From the NCBI GenBank assembly GCA_034440635.1, contig JAOTON010001814.1:2605001-2669000 (forward strand): a stretch of 64,000 bases of DNA, written 5' to 3'. The notes below the pieces were generated by a model, which was given only the letters and a program-made list of their open reading frames with translations, made no database searches and was not told the origin of the DNA. Both the position numbers and the translations under genes were made by a program. This document shows, piece after piece, positions 28,901 to 43,900 of the stretch. The stretch's first letter is position 1, and every line of letters begins with the position of its first letter. Origin of the DNA: Lepas anatifera (lineage: Eukaryota; Arthropoda; Thecostraca; Lepadidae).

Positions 28901-31900
28901 GGGAGATATTCGACGGCAGCCTGACAGGACTACCATACGTTTGGCGCACCGACTAGGCCACGTCACGCCACTCGTCCCAGCTTCTGCGTGACATCCACGG
29001 CCATCGTAGGTCAGATTCGCGCCAGATTCGTCTCCGGCGCGCCGCTACCGTCGCAGCCGACGCGGGGCGGTAAAAACGTCGGCCTCGACGAGGCGCCAAG
29101 CCGGCCGCGCCCACCCCCTCCGGCCACCCCCACTCTCGGCACCGGCTCAGCAGCCGTCGCGGCGTCGGCTGATACAAACGATCACGAGGGGCCCACTCCG
29201 CTGTCCAGAACAGGAGCCTTATTACCGCACCAGCTGTAATCCAGTGTCCAGTACAACCTATAATTGAAAAGGAGATCATTTACTCCCCAACCCCACCCCC
29301 GTGCCGCCTCTGACTTTAATTCTACTAAAGGAATGCTGTTTAGATGATGCCCTGATAATGCTCAACACAAGCTTGGGTTTTAGGTATCCTCGTGCAGTGA
29401 GTATTTCTTTATTTGCATGCACCGCCTCTGTTCCAACACCAGTTTTACACCGCTCATGAAATGAAATAAGAGAGGGATCAGTCCGCTTCAAACAGTTCCA
29501 GGAAACCGCTGGTGGTAGTTTTGTTACACTCCAACCATGTTATTACTACACTTACACTGTTACTATTACTATTACAACAAACCAGCTCCTACTAATAACC
29601 AGTCTGGTGACGAGTTAACTCCCGCAGAAGCAGTTCAAATACACCTTGTTATCGTCTCCACGGTACCATACGTCTGCAGTGATAAGATAGGGGTCTCTAA
29701 CGATAAACTACCGACGCTGCAAACCTATTTAAATCTGCGATCACGTATCCGCGCAGTGAGAATTATAACCACGATGTGAAGATTACTTTTTAATGTAAAT
29801 ATTATCTTACTCAGACGGGACTTCTCTTTACTTTTCCCTACAGACAGACAGTATTATAGGCTTTGACTGCAGATAAGTGTTATGGGCGCTATATGACCTC
29901 GCAACAATAAAACTCCGCTTCACTTTTTAAAGGTGCTAATACCGCATTATCAGCATAGCATTTGGCCCGCCGATAACGTTGTTATATGTTTACAGCGTTC
30001 CCAACTCAACGACACAGGAGTAGGGACAACAAGTTGAGGAAACCATGTCCGCCTCGCATTTCAAACATTTTTCCTTTGCTTGCTTGCCTCTATGGCAATA
30101 CATGGTAGAAAGGCATCTAAAAATAATGTTCTTCGGTCCTTTATGGTATTGAACTTGCACGGCGTATGCGGCTTCGACACGTAGAAGACTGCAATCAGCA
30201 ACTCTGTTACCAACAGCGATATATCCGATATGCATTTAGGGCACCGAAACCAGGTCGCCCTCATCATGCTGAAGAGTTATGCTGTGCGTAAATAGACGGC
30301 GTTTGAACGGGAGCCCTGGGCCAGGCCAGCCACCCCGTGCAAACTGTGGGCGGCAAATCGTGGCACCGTGAAAAACGTAGCCACCGGACTACAGAAAACT
30401 AGAGCTCGGAAAACCACGGCCAGATTGACCGGACTCGCGCGAGCGGGTTTCTGTGATGGGGTTTAAGGGCACATCAGCTGCTATAGGCTATATAGCTCCC
30501 GGATTATACTGTACTCGCCCACACCTCTATATCTCCATTTAAAGAGGTAATGAGCAATACGTTCTAAATCAGATAAGGGTGGAATCAGTGGAGAACTAAT
30601 CAGCGCCCTTAAGCGATAACAATGTGGGGTTCTTTTTATGGAACACTGGGCAATACAAGCCCCAGCATAGCTCGGTGCCGGGAGTGGGACTAAGCAGACT
30701 ACCGTATTTCTACGGGAACACAGCAGTTCAGTTCACGGACTTGGTTCAAGAAAAAAAACGCTCGAGTCAAACCTGAAAAATATACCAGCCTAAATCTTTC
30801 AGACGCATTACCCCATCCCTCACAAGAGCCTGGAGCCGCCCCTGATCAGCGCCGTTTTGGAGTGACACCGCGCCTATGACGCGCGCTGGCAAGGTCACGC
30901 GTGCCGCCGCCTCAAGGTCGCGGCGCCGTGACAGCACCGTTGGCAGTGTGCTGACCGCCCTACCACCCCCACACCTGGCCCTCTCAAAGGGCTAGCGTCA
31001 CACGACTCCAACATAAACAGAGGCCAACCCCACCAGCGCAGTCACCTGTAACTACACAGTACACGGGGCTATTTGCGATTTGGCAGTAAATCAAGGTTGT
31101 TTCTAAAGGGTTCCTGGAGACCTAAAAGCAAGCCGCACATGACAAATGTAAACTACAGATGACGACTGCTGTGATGCTGGTCTCTGTCGTGCCAGGGGTT
31201 CCACTGTATCCACTAGGGCACAGCCGAATATATGCTTAACGGCCGCAGTCCCCCCCTCGCATACCATCAGAGACCTAACAAGTGACGAGGGGTGGTGAAA
31301 AGCCGTTGTCAGCGATCCTTATGTAGCGATAACCAACCTGGTCTCTGCCGCGACGCGGTAGTCTATCACTCTTCATACACGACCTTCAAGTGTGGGAATC
31401 GTCATACCCCCAAAAATATTCCTAAACATACTGTGGCTGCCAAAATATGGATAATATGACAAACCCGATGTCGTCTCATTTCTACATTAAATTACAAGTA
31501 TTACCAAGATCCCAGTACGTATTTGTATGGTCGCCGATCTTTAATTCAGAGCAAAACATGCAATACTCAACCTTACAGAGAAAACCGATTAACCGACTAC
31601 GGATCAAAACCAGTTACTTTCAAACAATCTGCAAATCCCTTCCAGGGGCCAACAACCTAGTCTTATATGTGCTTAACAGAATCTCTCCCCGTGCTTCACT
31701 CCCCCGGGAAGGTCACGAAATAACCGGGTAGTCAAACCACCTTAACCCCCGAACACAAACTACCCGAGCAGGGCGTAGTCGTGGGGCTACTCACTTTTTG
31801 GCGAGGGCGCGCAGGTCCTGGGACCAGGTGGTGGGGCGCAGCTGGGAGGTGCCCTCGCTCTCGCCCCGGGGCGGGTCGGTCAGCACCAGCATCAGCAGCA

Positions 31901-34900
31901 GCACGGCCACTCCGCCCAGGATGGGAGTCACACGCAGGCCCCACTGCCACTGGCCGGCCGCCTCGGCCGCCTTCGAGCCCACGATGTAGCCCAGACCGCT
32001 GAGAACGGGGGAGCCGTCAGCCACTCAGGCACGAGGTGTGGACGTAGAGACACACAGACACGAGGCCTGGGCCGGGGAGCCGTCATACACACAGACATGA
32101 GGCGTGGACGTTCAGACACACGAGCACGAGGCGTGGGCGCTGGCGTGGGAGCCGTCAGACACACAGGCACGAGATGTGGACGTAGAGACACACAGACACG
32201 AGGCCTGGGCGCCGGCGGGGAGCCGTCATACACACAGACATGAGGCGTGGACGCTGGCGTGGGAGCCGTCGGACACAGGGGCACGAGGCGTGGACGTTCA
32301 GACACACCAGCACGAGGCGTGGGCGCTGACGTGGGAGCCGTCAGACACACAGACACGGGTGTGAACGTTCAGCACACAAGCACGAGGCGTGGGAGCCATT
32401 AGACACACAGACACGAGGTGTGGACGTTCAGACACACCAGCACGAGGCGTGGGCGCTGACGTGGGAGCCGTCAGACACACAGGCGCGAGGCGTGGACGTC
32501 GGCGGAGGAGCCATCAGACACAGGGACACGAGGCGCGGACGCCGACGGGGAACCGTCAGACACAGGGGCACGAGGCATAGACGCCAGTGGGGGAGACGAA
32601 AGAAACACGGGCACGAGGCGTGGTAGTCGACGGGGGAGCCGCGAGACACACAGGCACGAGCCGTGGACGCCGCCGCTGCAGGAGAACGGAGAGTTTCCAA
32701 TAGGTCGACACTGACGAAACGCTCAGAAGAACAGTTTGGAATCGGGTGAATCCTGACCATTTACGTAGCAAAATATTCTGGATGATCACGGTGTTATATA
32801 ACCGTCTTCGCAAAGCAACACATGGAGTATCTGTGGGACAGGCCGAAAAACAGCGAACGGTAACCAAACATGTACCAATTCCACCACGCAAATTGCATCG
32901 CAAGGTCCAGTCTGAGACGTTGATGGCCATCCGGTTCCGCCCAGCCAATGAATGCTCCATTGCCGGTCCCATAACCAGTTCCCGCAGTGGATCGCCGGAT
33001 TGTCACTACGAGCTTGGCAGCAAAACCAGTTTTACTCGTCCATCCGGCTTGCGAAGCCCTCACATACCAAATCTTTTCCCCAGATAGAGTGAACCGAAAT
33101 GCTGCTCGTTTACGCTTTGACGAAAGTTCCGTGGCATTATTTTGAAACGGCTACAGATTTGGCAGCTCTGGAGAAGTCGAAAATAATTTTGCCTCGCACG
33201 ATACTAGAACAGTTCGATATTCACCTCTACATTTTTTGGCAAACAGTATTTCTGTAACCCGCCTTATTCAGGAGATCGCCACCACGAGGATTCGACCAAA
33301 CTGGTTGGACCACAAGCAGCCGAACAGGAGATAAAATCTAAATTTGTATTAAATATTAATTATCACGGATAAAACAGGCATGGTTTTTCTTTAATAAACA
33401 ACTAATGAATAATGCCAATTAACTTTATTTATAAAACCAATCAACAGTGTACTCGTTAACAAAACTAATTAACAATGCCTAGCTTTCTCCGTGATTCTAA
33501 TGCTAAGAAAATATACAATCCAAATAAAATTGCTTGCCTGGAGCGAGTTCAGGGCAAACTCCCAAGAAGCTTCCTCATTTGCAGCGCTATTATCCCAGAT
33601 ATTACTAATGTTCTTACGCAGTTAAGCTGCTCCTGCAATCCAACAACCCACAGCAATCCAACCCCACGGATTTTGGGTAATTATATCTCATAAAAGAAAC
33701 AGAGATGCTACTACTGCGTGTCTCTCTTTTACATCAACATCAACGTAATCCTGACCTCTTGCAGTAAAATACAGATGTCTTGACAATTCAGTCACGGATA
33801 AATAACTTGTTCTGGAACACACTAATACGATTTAATTTTCGCAGTGAGAGACGAAAAAGTTAGCTAGATGTTTGCTCGTCTAGAATGGATTCCACGCCGA
33901 CAGAATGAGTTCCACGGCCAATTCAACGCCGGAGCTAGCATTTATCCTAAATAGAACAAATGCACTGGCATTCAATATAAATCACGTTGCAACAGGTATG
34001 GTGCTGGAAATCACGTCCAATGCATTTCTAATGAGCGAGATTCCGCCAGCTTGAACGTCGGTTAGCAACACACTAGCAGACTTTCGAGTGGGAGCGCGTG
34101 ATGGGAGTGGAAACTGGCATTCGACATTGGCTCAGTCGAGACGAGCTCGTGTTGAGTTGCTAGCAACTGCCTCAAGTGAGAGAAAGTGGTCGAGACACGA
34201 AACTCGCCAATGAGACCTCATCTTATCCCATCTAGCGGTGGTTCTCAGACCAATTATCCCCAATCTGGCCGCTCTTGCTTGCAGTCCAAGAAGACAAAAA
34301 GCTCAGCACCAGCACAATCTACCAAGTGTCAAGTTCTGTTTGTCCATCAGTGCGGTAGATAGCAACTAAAAGTGCACCATCCACTGATATCCACTGCACT
34401 CGACCTATCTACTCACTACGGCGTAAATAACGTAGCAAGAGAAGGTTGAAGTCCAGGGTACTGCACAACACTGCTTTCTTGGTGCGATAAGTCGGGATGC
34501 AGTGACAGGCAAACTTGGAGCGACCGAGCACACTTCAGAGTCGGCCAATGTTATCCACTGATGACAGGTTCAGTTGCCCAATACAAGAGAAAACAAACCG
34601 GCACGATAGAGCCTGAGCTTCATAGGGCCACAGCATTTAACACACGCCCCGCTGGGGGGGGGCGAAATTCGCTCCCCCTCCTGGTTTTCCCCAGATAGTT
34701 TAAAAACGAAGAAACGCAAAACAACGAAACTTACATTACCTTATCCCTGATCAATTTTACAAATCTGACCAAGTTTTTTTAGCTAAGGTCATGTCAGGTC
34801 AAGGAGCTATTCAAGGTCAAGTGACACCCGACCTCAAAACCTAAAATCACGAGTTTGTAGCGGCACCCAGGGAACATCAGCCAACCGATCAGTTTGAAAC

Positions 34901-37900
34901 TTCCACAATATGATAAGGTCATTAGGGTCTACAAATCTGCTATCTCGGAATTTTGATATTGTTGACCTAAGGTGGGGTCAAGTTTTTGGTCACCCCATTA
35001 TAAGTCTACGGTGAAAATAGAATGGGCTCGTTTTCAGTAAATACTGGATAGATAAAGCTGAAAATCCTCAAACCGTCTATTCTTACCACGCACGTTACTA
35101 CCTGGTTGTCGTTCATAGAGTGTTTTTGCCTTATGTTTTATTAGAAATTTTGACCTAGCTCGAGGTCAGGTCATTTTCACCATTTGACCTAGAAGTGTCA
35201 TATTGTACATCACTCGATTCACCGCGATGAGAGGAATCCAATGATGCATAAATATTTGCTCTAGCTCCCCTGAGAGCAGATCTAGAGAGAGAAACGTACA
35301 CTGCTCTGTTGTAAGCCTATGGAACCTTCTTTGACTTATGCTGACCTCAATATTGACCTGACATAAAAATTCTTCGTATAAAATATTTGTCTTGTCAAGA
35401 GCTTTCGAACACCGCCCGTAATTTTCCTTTAGCTTTTGTGGGGAATGAGATACGGATACGGGGAGGGGGGGCGAAAAACGACCCTCAGCGGGGCACGTGT
35501 TAATTAGTAACATTTTGATTCAAGACTACTTCTCAAAACCGAATATTTCCATTAAATAAAGCCCAGGCATAAATCATTTATTCTAGATCCACTGGTAGAA
35601 CAAAACTCCGTAAACATACCACCAGCCGGCTCACCTTCCGATGGGAATGGCGAAGTAGAAGACGGCCAGCATGATGGAGCGCATGTCTTTGGCGAACATG
35701 TCCGAGATGAGGGTGGGCGCGATGGTGGAGTAGCTCGCCTCGCCAATACCCACGGCAGCCCGCATCAGAATGAAGCCCAGGAACGTCTGCAACAGAGGGT
35801 GATGTAGAGCTAGCTGGATAGGGTGACAACCCGCACGATAGCATTACACGCGCCGACAGGAAACGACTTGGCTTCCTTCTCAGACACGCATGATAGTGAT
35901 AGACATCGGGTACATGTTTATTCATTTCAGGAACATTCCGATTGCATGTTGATACATTTTTCACGCTTTTCCAGCTACTCCTTGGTGCAGTTAAACAGTT
36001 GGACTGCAGGAAAATTGCTGAAGCATTTCAAACATAGGGCACAAGGTACATCAAATAGAGAAGGTATACAGGTACATCTAGGGTGAAAAGTGTACAGTCC
36101 ATCATATATCAGCGTCCTTACATTGCGCCTCGGAGCCCCCCCCCGAGCCGTCACCTTCCACTCCCTCCCCATGTCGCGAGTAGCAGCAACCGCACCAAGA
36201 TACGGCCGGGCACCCCCAGAGGGGAGCACGTGACCTGGAACGTGGTGCCCCTCTGCCCATATAGTGCCTCCCCCTCCAATAGAAACACTGGATCCTGGTA
36301 TGGGAAATATCAACCCTGACTGACGTAAAGACAGGCTCACAATGTGAATAATCATAATTTCCGTGCAATTTATAGTCTCGGTTTGAGCTCCTGAAATGTC
36401 AAATGTCGGTTTCAGTTTCTAGTGAGAATATCCTCCCACACATAAGAAAGTCTACTACATCTCCTTTCGCCGATCTATGCCACCCAAATCTCGTTACAAA
36501 TAACTCCTGTATATAAATCAAGCGGGAAGATGGGAAAAGGTACCAAACAGGTCGTTCCCAAAAGAAGCACAGGACAACGCCGAGTGCAAAGTTTGTTCCT
36601 ACGCAGTTCGCGAGCTGCGGCCTGTGGCGAGGCCGTGTGCAGACGCAGTGCTTAGTGCACCCGCGCAACCCGTACTGGCTAGCGCACGGGCCTGACCACA
36701 CGCCTACGGTTAGCAATCCGCAACCCCCCAGCGGCATAACACTGACTGCTATTCAAGTTGACGAGAAATCAGCCCGCTAACCGATTTTAACAGAGCAGCC
36801 CATATTCCAATGGGCCTGCCCGGCCTCGGCCGCTTCCCTCAGGCACCCGTGACTGCGGCCCGATCGGACTTCGCTCGGCCGAGCCGGGAAAGGCGGTGGG
36901 CCGGTACAGCGCGCATCACCAGGGGAACAGCACTCGTCAGGCCGTGCCGACCCGGGGCGGTTCTCCACGGCTAATGACACTGTCTGATATTGGATCGGCC
37001 CGCAACGCGAATATAACACGATCCGGCCCGGCGCCAGCGTCAGTGCCCGGCCACAGTGAAACGGTTGCACGAGTCGCCCACGAGGCGGAAACGGCCAGCG
37101 CGACTTCTCAAAAGCGACACATTTCAGGTCCAGCCGTCGAATATTGCCCGTGAAGCGAGAGCTGTACTGCCGTGCCCAAAATGTACCCGATCACTACTGG
37201 TACGATGGCTCGAGCGATAACTTGCATTACATATTCGGGTTCCATTTACATAGACCGGAGCTGATTGTGCTTACACACGATGTTCAGTCTGTTCGGTCCG
37301 TATCCACTATTGACTAGTTACGATCCATACAAGGCATGTCGGGTCGACAAGCGTCGGACACGATGCCGTGATGGGTTACATGTTCAGAATATCCAGCGAT
37401 CGTAACATTAACCATCAACAGTGAGCACGAACACCACCCTGCGTGACCTTTGATCAAACAAGCAAAAAAGGCCCGCTTCTAACTCAATCGTACCAATCTA
37501 CCGCCGTCTGAATACGAGGCTGTTCCGACCCCCTCCACTAAATCTAGAGGAAGCGAGGCAGTCAGTTTGTCTTCTATAATCACCCACGTCGACTCCAAAA
37601 GGGCCATACTTTGGAACTGTTGCCGCGCCCTTCATTTGATGGAATGGATGTAAGATAAAACAGCGGGATGCAAGGTTTTTACTCGAAGATAGAAAAATCA
37701 ACGCCAAAAAGGATCAGAATTATTTATTTCGTTTAACTGGACGCAAGACAGAAATTCTGACTTTTCGGCATCAATTTGAGACCTCCGAGCTCTTTTCGGC
37801 CAAAAGAACCTGGCAGTCCTAACTCTTCATCACCTTGCAGAGGGTGCGAAATCCGACCCGATACACACAACCAGGTATACGCCCACGATTTCGCCATTCG

Positions 37901-40900
37901 TTCCAACACCAAACAGTTGGACTATTTCTCGCCTTTTTCGGAGCTGACCATGTTCCTTCCAGCCAAAAAACCTGGCATTCTCGCTTCCACTAAAGCTAAA
38001 GGAGGGCACTGCATGAGTCCGTATGTAATAGCGCGGTCATCGTGTTTCTTTCTCCTTCCGAACATGGCCGGATGGAAGGGGAGGGCCCCACACCCTCTGA
38101 CTTTTGCCGATTAAAAAAAATGGTTCTCACAATTTTTTTCTTTTATAACCCCTTCCCCAAAAACAGGCTAGACCCCGCGCTGATTCCGGACCCCAATCAC
38201 GAGCACACTTTTCCTGATATACCAGACAATTGCCACGATATAGTGAGAAATGGGAAGTGCAAGTAAACATCATTCATAGTTGTTTCCAGTCAAAAGAGCT
38301 TGAGGGTGAATCCCTTCGCAACTGTCCGATATTTTGGCGGGACCCTGAAGGGGGGAAGGGGCGAGGTTTTGGCGCGACCTTCGCGGGCGTCTGTCGGCTC
38401 AGTTTAGACGAGCCTGGCAGTCACGACAGTTTCACAGCTGACTAGAAGTGTCAAAACGGGGCCTCCTGACCGGGCCAACTGCGTATTCAGAGTGACACTC
38501 TACACACAGCAAAATGAGTACCATCACGCAAGCCCTTATCCATAACAGGCAAACCCAATCAAATACTTTACTGCCTCGCGCTTTTGTCGTTTTCCAAACC
38601 GAAACGCAAGTTTGAGTTGCCAACGAGCATTGTCTTCTATGATATGCAATTCTGGAATGTTACAAAGCTGTCAGTCTGAATATTACAGAGATTTCAGGAT
38701 GGAATCCGCATTTAATGGTGAGACAAAAGCCAGTGCAAATCTAAATATTGCCATCTACTTTGTTAATACAATATAAAGTCAAATGACACCACAAAATTAC
38801 ATTGATTCATTTACATGAAAATTTGGGCATATTGCTTACAAATGTCAGTCAAATGGTCTAAATTTTGATAGAACTAGAATAAATTAATCTTTGGGGCTTA
38901 TCGACGCACCAACTGCCAGGGTTATGTGGCGTCGCCAACTCTTTCCCTTATAGAAACAGGCTCTTCGGGAGTCATATTGCTATTTGCTCAGGGAATCTGC
39001 CTGATTTTGAGCCCGGGTCGGCCGCGTGGGAAAGGAAATACAATAACTTGCAACAAAAGCTGCAACACTGTGGCCTGACCTTCTAAACATTGAATAATTT
39101 ACAGCAGAGCCCAAACTGGGCACTCAAAATGTAGGGACTACTGCCAAAGTGACCACTGAACATATTTTAGTATGACGTAGAACACTTGATTTCAAATGAC
39201 TTTTAAGAGCACTCCTCTATCAGCAGTTTGGGCCGGGGTGGCCCAGTGGCTTCGTTGCCAGTCTTCGGATCAGATAGCATGGATTAACGTGGGTTCAATC
39301 CCCACGGCGGGAAACCGCCTTCCGTGCCCGGTCTGACCCGGTGGAGAGGACCCTTAAACACTCACGCCAATACTCCCTGTAACTGGGCAAGTGTGCCTGT
39401 TAGGAGTGGCCCTAATACAATAAAAAATAAAAAAGTAAACTTTGTCTTTCACTAAAACCATGAACAATACGTATACTCCCAGAGAAGACTGGCGCAGGAT
39501 CCAGCGGGCTTTCTCTCCCCATTACGTCAGGCTCTGGCGCTCGGAGGTGATTAAACCGTGCTGTCCGCCGGCGAAGCGTTGCAATATCAGCTATTGACGC
39601 CAGCGTCTCCCCTCTGGGCTCACTCCCCCCGCGGCTATATTCAGCGGGTCAGAAGCCGTCACCGGCGACAAGTGGGCCAACAACAACGCCAACAACGCCA
39701 ACAGGCCTGGGTCGAGACCCGCTGCCTGCTTTGAATGGGAACGCCCGCTAACCCGTTGGCTAGTTTCCACTGCTGCGCCCTCAAAGGATCTATCAATTGC
39801 GCTGCACCAATCGCGGACCTGTCCATTCGAAGCCACTCTCTGAGGATCTCACTTGGAACAAGCCAGCTGACAGCTGGTTTCAAAGACAACAAAGAGCACA
39901 GCAAAGTCAATGACAGGTTGCCTTTGCGGCACAGTAATACAGGTGTTGCCCATTCGGGCAGCAGCGATGTAATCGCTGATCAATTCTGACAGCAGCATTC
40001 CTTCGGGATCGGGCGAATCGTGTGGCTCAGGGCTGTCGTGTTCGGTCTTGGGCCAATGGGTTGGGGCTCAACTACCACAGAATCCCGTCCATGAACTTCC
40101 TTTTAATACGGCAAGGGTTGACGACCCCATTTCGCCATAACAGTCGCTACGTATCAGATCATGAACAAACGATTGTATTTAACTGATGAACCAGAACGTC
40201 AAACCTTTACTTCAGATTTCGTACCTGACGAATTTGATGCCTTAAATGAAGCTTAATACTTTAAATTTTCAAACCTAATGAACGAGAAGTGCAGTAAAAA
40301 GAAATACGTAGTGACCTAATCCAAAAGGTGATAGTGGGGATTCAACCCTGTACGTTGGGTTTCACCGGGGAGGCGGCCTGAGAGGCGTGACCTTGTCTGC
40401 CGCTGCAACTGGCCCCGCCGCTGCAACAGAAGCAGTGCTGACCACGCAACGTCCACACTCCCCACACCGGGCTAGTGGTGTCAACGCAGGCAGCGCCTGC
40501 GAAAGGCGGCCGTTCCAGCCGCCGCCTCAGAGTAACGGGCAGCCACCCACACCGGCCCGCCCAGGCTCCAGCTCACCCTCTGGACGACCCTGGGGCCGGG
40601 AGTTGGGAAATGTGTGCATGTTGCACAGCATAACGAAGGACATGCTGTCGTTCAACAAATAAAAACGCCAGGCAATCCCACAGACTGATGTTGGTAGTCG
40701 GGGGTGGATCTAGCGGGGAGGGTGAAATCCGGCCATTCCCCCACCCCTAGACGAATTTTATCTACATTTGACTGCTTTTCTTTGACAGAACAGTTTTGCA
40801 GGCTTTTGCCTGGGATGTCCCCAAAACGTTTGATATAAATCCAACCCTTTCGGTAGTAGCAGAACCAAATTGTTTCTAACCAGGTTTGGCGGTTACCCGT

Positions 40901-43900
40901 ATCCACCTCGTCGTCCCCGTCACTGAAAGCCTACTAATGAAAGTACCGCATGAAAACAGATCAGTCCGCATTATGAGTTGCAGCCAACGCAGCGTGTCTG
41001 GCATCACGTGATCCCACCCACTGTCGGAGGGGGGCGGCGCAGTTGGCTAACGTGCAGTCCGCAGTCGCCGCGGCTGCGCCGGCCGGTGCCGCCGCCGCGC
41101 CATCTGTGCCGCGGCGGCCACGTCGGCACGTGATGTGGAGGCACCACCCGACGACAGCGATGTGGCGACGGGGGGCACTACGCCGCGAACATCGCCTGCA
41201 CCCGCATCCGCGTCCAGAACAGCTGCCGCGTTTCAACTAAAGATGAAAATAATAATATCCCCGTGACTCAGGGGCGACTCCAAGCTGTTTAAAGTCACAG
41301 CTGAGCTCTGACTGACCCCGCCGGATTGGAGGGGATGATTTCTGACATCTCCGGTGGCGGCAGTCAAACCGGCACCGTAACCGTTCCATGACGTCAGTTC
41401 ATAGTGGCCGCCTGAGGAGTAGTCCTGCCAGATAGCCCATCACGTGGTGTAGCTACAGCGGAGCTGGGAGGCCCAGAACGGCCACCGACTGGGAATTGAC
41501 GTAACGCTAGTCAGCTGAAGAATGATCCTTGCAGGTAGACGTGGGGTTTATGTTCACGGAAAAGGGAGCGTCACAAGAGACACTGCAGGATATAAGCGTC
41601 AGGGAATGGAGCGGGGGGGGGGCAAGGGGCCCACACTATTCATCGGAGATTTTACCGATTTCAGCCAAATCGAAAAAAGTCGAGACCTTTTGTAACCCTT
41701 ATGCAGTGAAGGACTCAAAGCGCCTTCTTTGAGTCCTAGTTCTTGGTTTCAGGGAGAATGCTTCTTGACAGCAGCAGGTTGAAGATTGACTGGCCCCGTC
41801 ACTTTTTGTCTATGGCGACGCTTATGCTGCAAGGCTTATCTATTCTAGTAAAACAGGCGGAGGCGGTCGGCAGACGTACAAATGATCTACGTTAGGCCCT
41901 TTTCTTCGGTTTCATTTTTCACGTTGGTTAACCGGGAAATGTTCCGTGAAATCAGAGCACCAAAGACGCAGCGGACGATATGCCTCTTCTACCGGAACTT
42001 CACGTTTATACATTTACCCAGTTTTATGCCACACTCCCACCGCGGTCTGAAGAAGTGGGTTATTTAGATGAAACATACCGGCTAGCCACACTTGGACCAA
42101 TTCTGCTAGAGTTTTGAACAGTTCCCTCTCACGACGCGGATCATAGGGAGGTCGTCCCCTGTTACATATCTGGTAATGTGGCAATCCTAATTCAGACAAA
42201 CAGCAATTAGAGCAGTACCGCGGGCGGGAAGAGGACGGGACGCCGGGCAGTAGTGGGGGTAGGCAAGAGGACGGGACGCCGGGCAGTAGTGGAGGGAGTG
42301 AAGAGGACGGGACGCCGGGCAGTAGTGGGGGAGTGAAGAGGACGGGACGTCGGGCAGTAGTGGGGGAGGGAAGAGGACGGCACGTCGGGCATTAGTGAGC
42401 GGGGGGAGGGAAGAGGACGGCACGTCGGGCAGTAGTGGGGGAGTGAAGAGGACGGGACGCCGGGCAGTAGTGGGGGGAGAGGACGGCACGTCGGGCAGTA
42501 GTGGGGGGAGAGGACGGCACGTCGGGCAGTAGTTAGGGGAGGAAAGAGGACGACACGTCGGGCCGGCGTGGGGGGAGGGAAGAGGACAGCACGTCGGGAA
42601 TTAGTGAGCGGGAGGGAAGAGGACGGCACGTCGGGCATTAGTGAGCGGGAGGGAAGTGGACGGCACGTCGGACAGTAGTGAGGGGGAGGGAAGAGGACGG
42701 CACGTCGGGCAGTAGTGGGGGGGAGAGGACGGGACATCGGGCAGTAGTAGGGGGAGGGAAGAGGACAAGACATCGGGCAGTAGTGGGGGAGGGAAGAGGA
42801 TGACACGTCGGGCAGTAGAGGGGGCGGGAAGAGGACGATCACGTCGGGCAGTAGTGGGAGGAGAGGACGGGACATCGGGCAGTAGTAGGGGGAGGGAAGA
42901 GGACGGGACATCGGGCAGTAGTGGGGGAGGGAAGAGGGCGACACGTCGGGCGGTAGTGAGGGGGCGGGAAGACCAAGGAACGTCGGGCCGGCGTGGGAGG
43001 GATTAAGTCGGCTATCGATCGGCCGCGTGAGACGCCGCGCCGACCACGGCGCAACATTGCCGGTCAGGGCCACACGCGCACCGTCTGCCACGCACCGCGC
43101 CGGCACCGGTACCGGGGCACCACAGCGCCGGAGACGGGACACAGCGCAGACTGACCGACAGGTGGCGGTCATCGGAGACACCCGCAAACTGGCCCGGTCC
43201 CACTCCTCAGATCCCACAAACTGGCCCGGTCCCACTCCTCAGATCCCGCAAACTGGCCCGGTCCCACTCCTCAGATCCCACAAACTGGCCTGGTCCCACT
43301 CCTCAGATCCCACATACTGACCCGGTCCCACTCCTCAGATCCCACAAACTGACCTGGTCCCACTCCTCAGATCCCACAAACTGGCCCGGTCCCACTCCTC
43401 AGATCCCACAAACTGGCCCGGTCCCACTCCTCAGATCCCACAAACTGGCCCGGTCCCACTCCTCAGATCCCACAAACTGGCAACGTTTCACTGTCGATTT
43501 TCCGGGTCACGCTTAAAGATCCAATATCGACTTCTTCTGCCAGCTCAACACGTCTTCAAATGACCAGAGACTGTGCCTGATGTATGTATGTATGCACCTA
43601 CCAACAAATGTATGCACCTACCAACAAGAGTTCCGAAATAGGAAGTTGGGCGCAAAATGATCGCTGCAATCGTAATGATAATGACAATGGTGAAATAGTA
43701 ATTGTTCAAAGGTACCCTTTCTATCATGAAGGAGAGACTATTCCATTCTTGCGACATACAGCTCTGAGCTAGACTAGCGGAACGGATTCGTTACCACGCG
43801 TCATGGTCACACCTTCACCCTCCAAACCATTACATCCATGACGTCCCAGCAGATTTCAAGGCTGTTACACTTCCCCTTTCCTATGGAACCAGTCACAATG

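Noticed and set aside
31180..31240. tRNA-like CCTAGTGGATACAGTGG on the minus strand
   Set aside because: Only an A-box resemblance; no B box or acceptor stem.
31928..32760. Several 60-142 codon frames around the exon 4 minisatellite
   Set aside because: Repeat-driven frames; only the spinster exon at 31795-31998 shows family homology.
41030..41240. CpG-rich frame encoding an Ala/Arg-rich peptide
   Set aside because: Composition bias gives open frames on both strands; no domain.
42207..43235. 342-codon Pro/Ser/Leu-rich minus-strand frame
   Set aside because: It follows the G-rich minisatellite, which lacks stops in several frames because of composition; no domain and no start or splice context.
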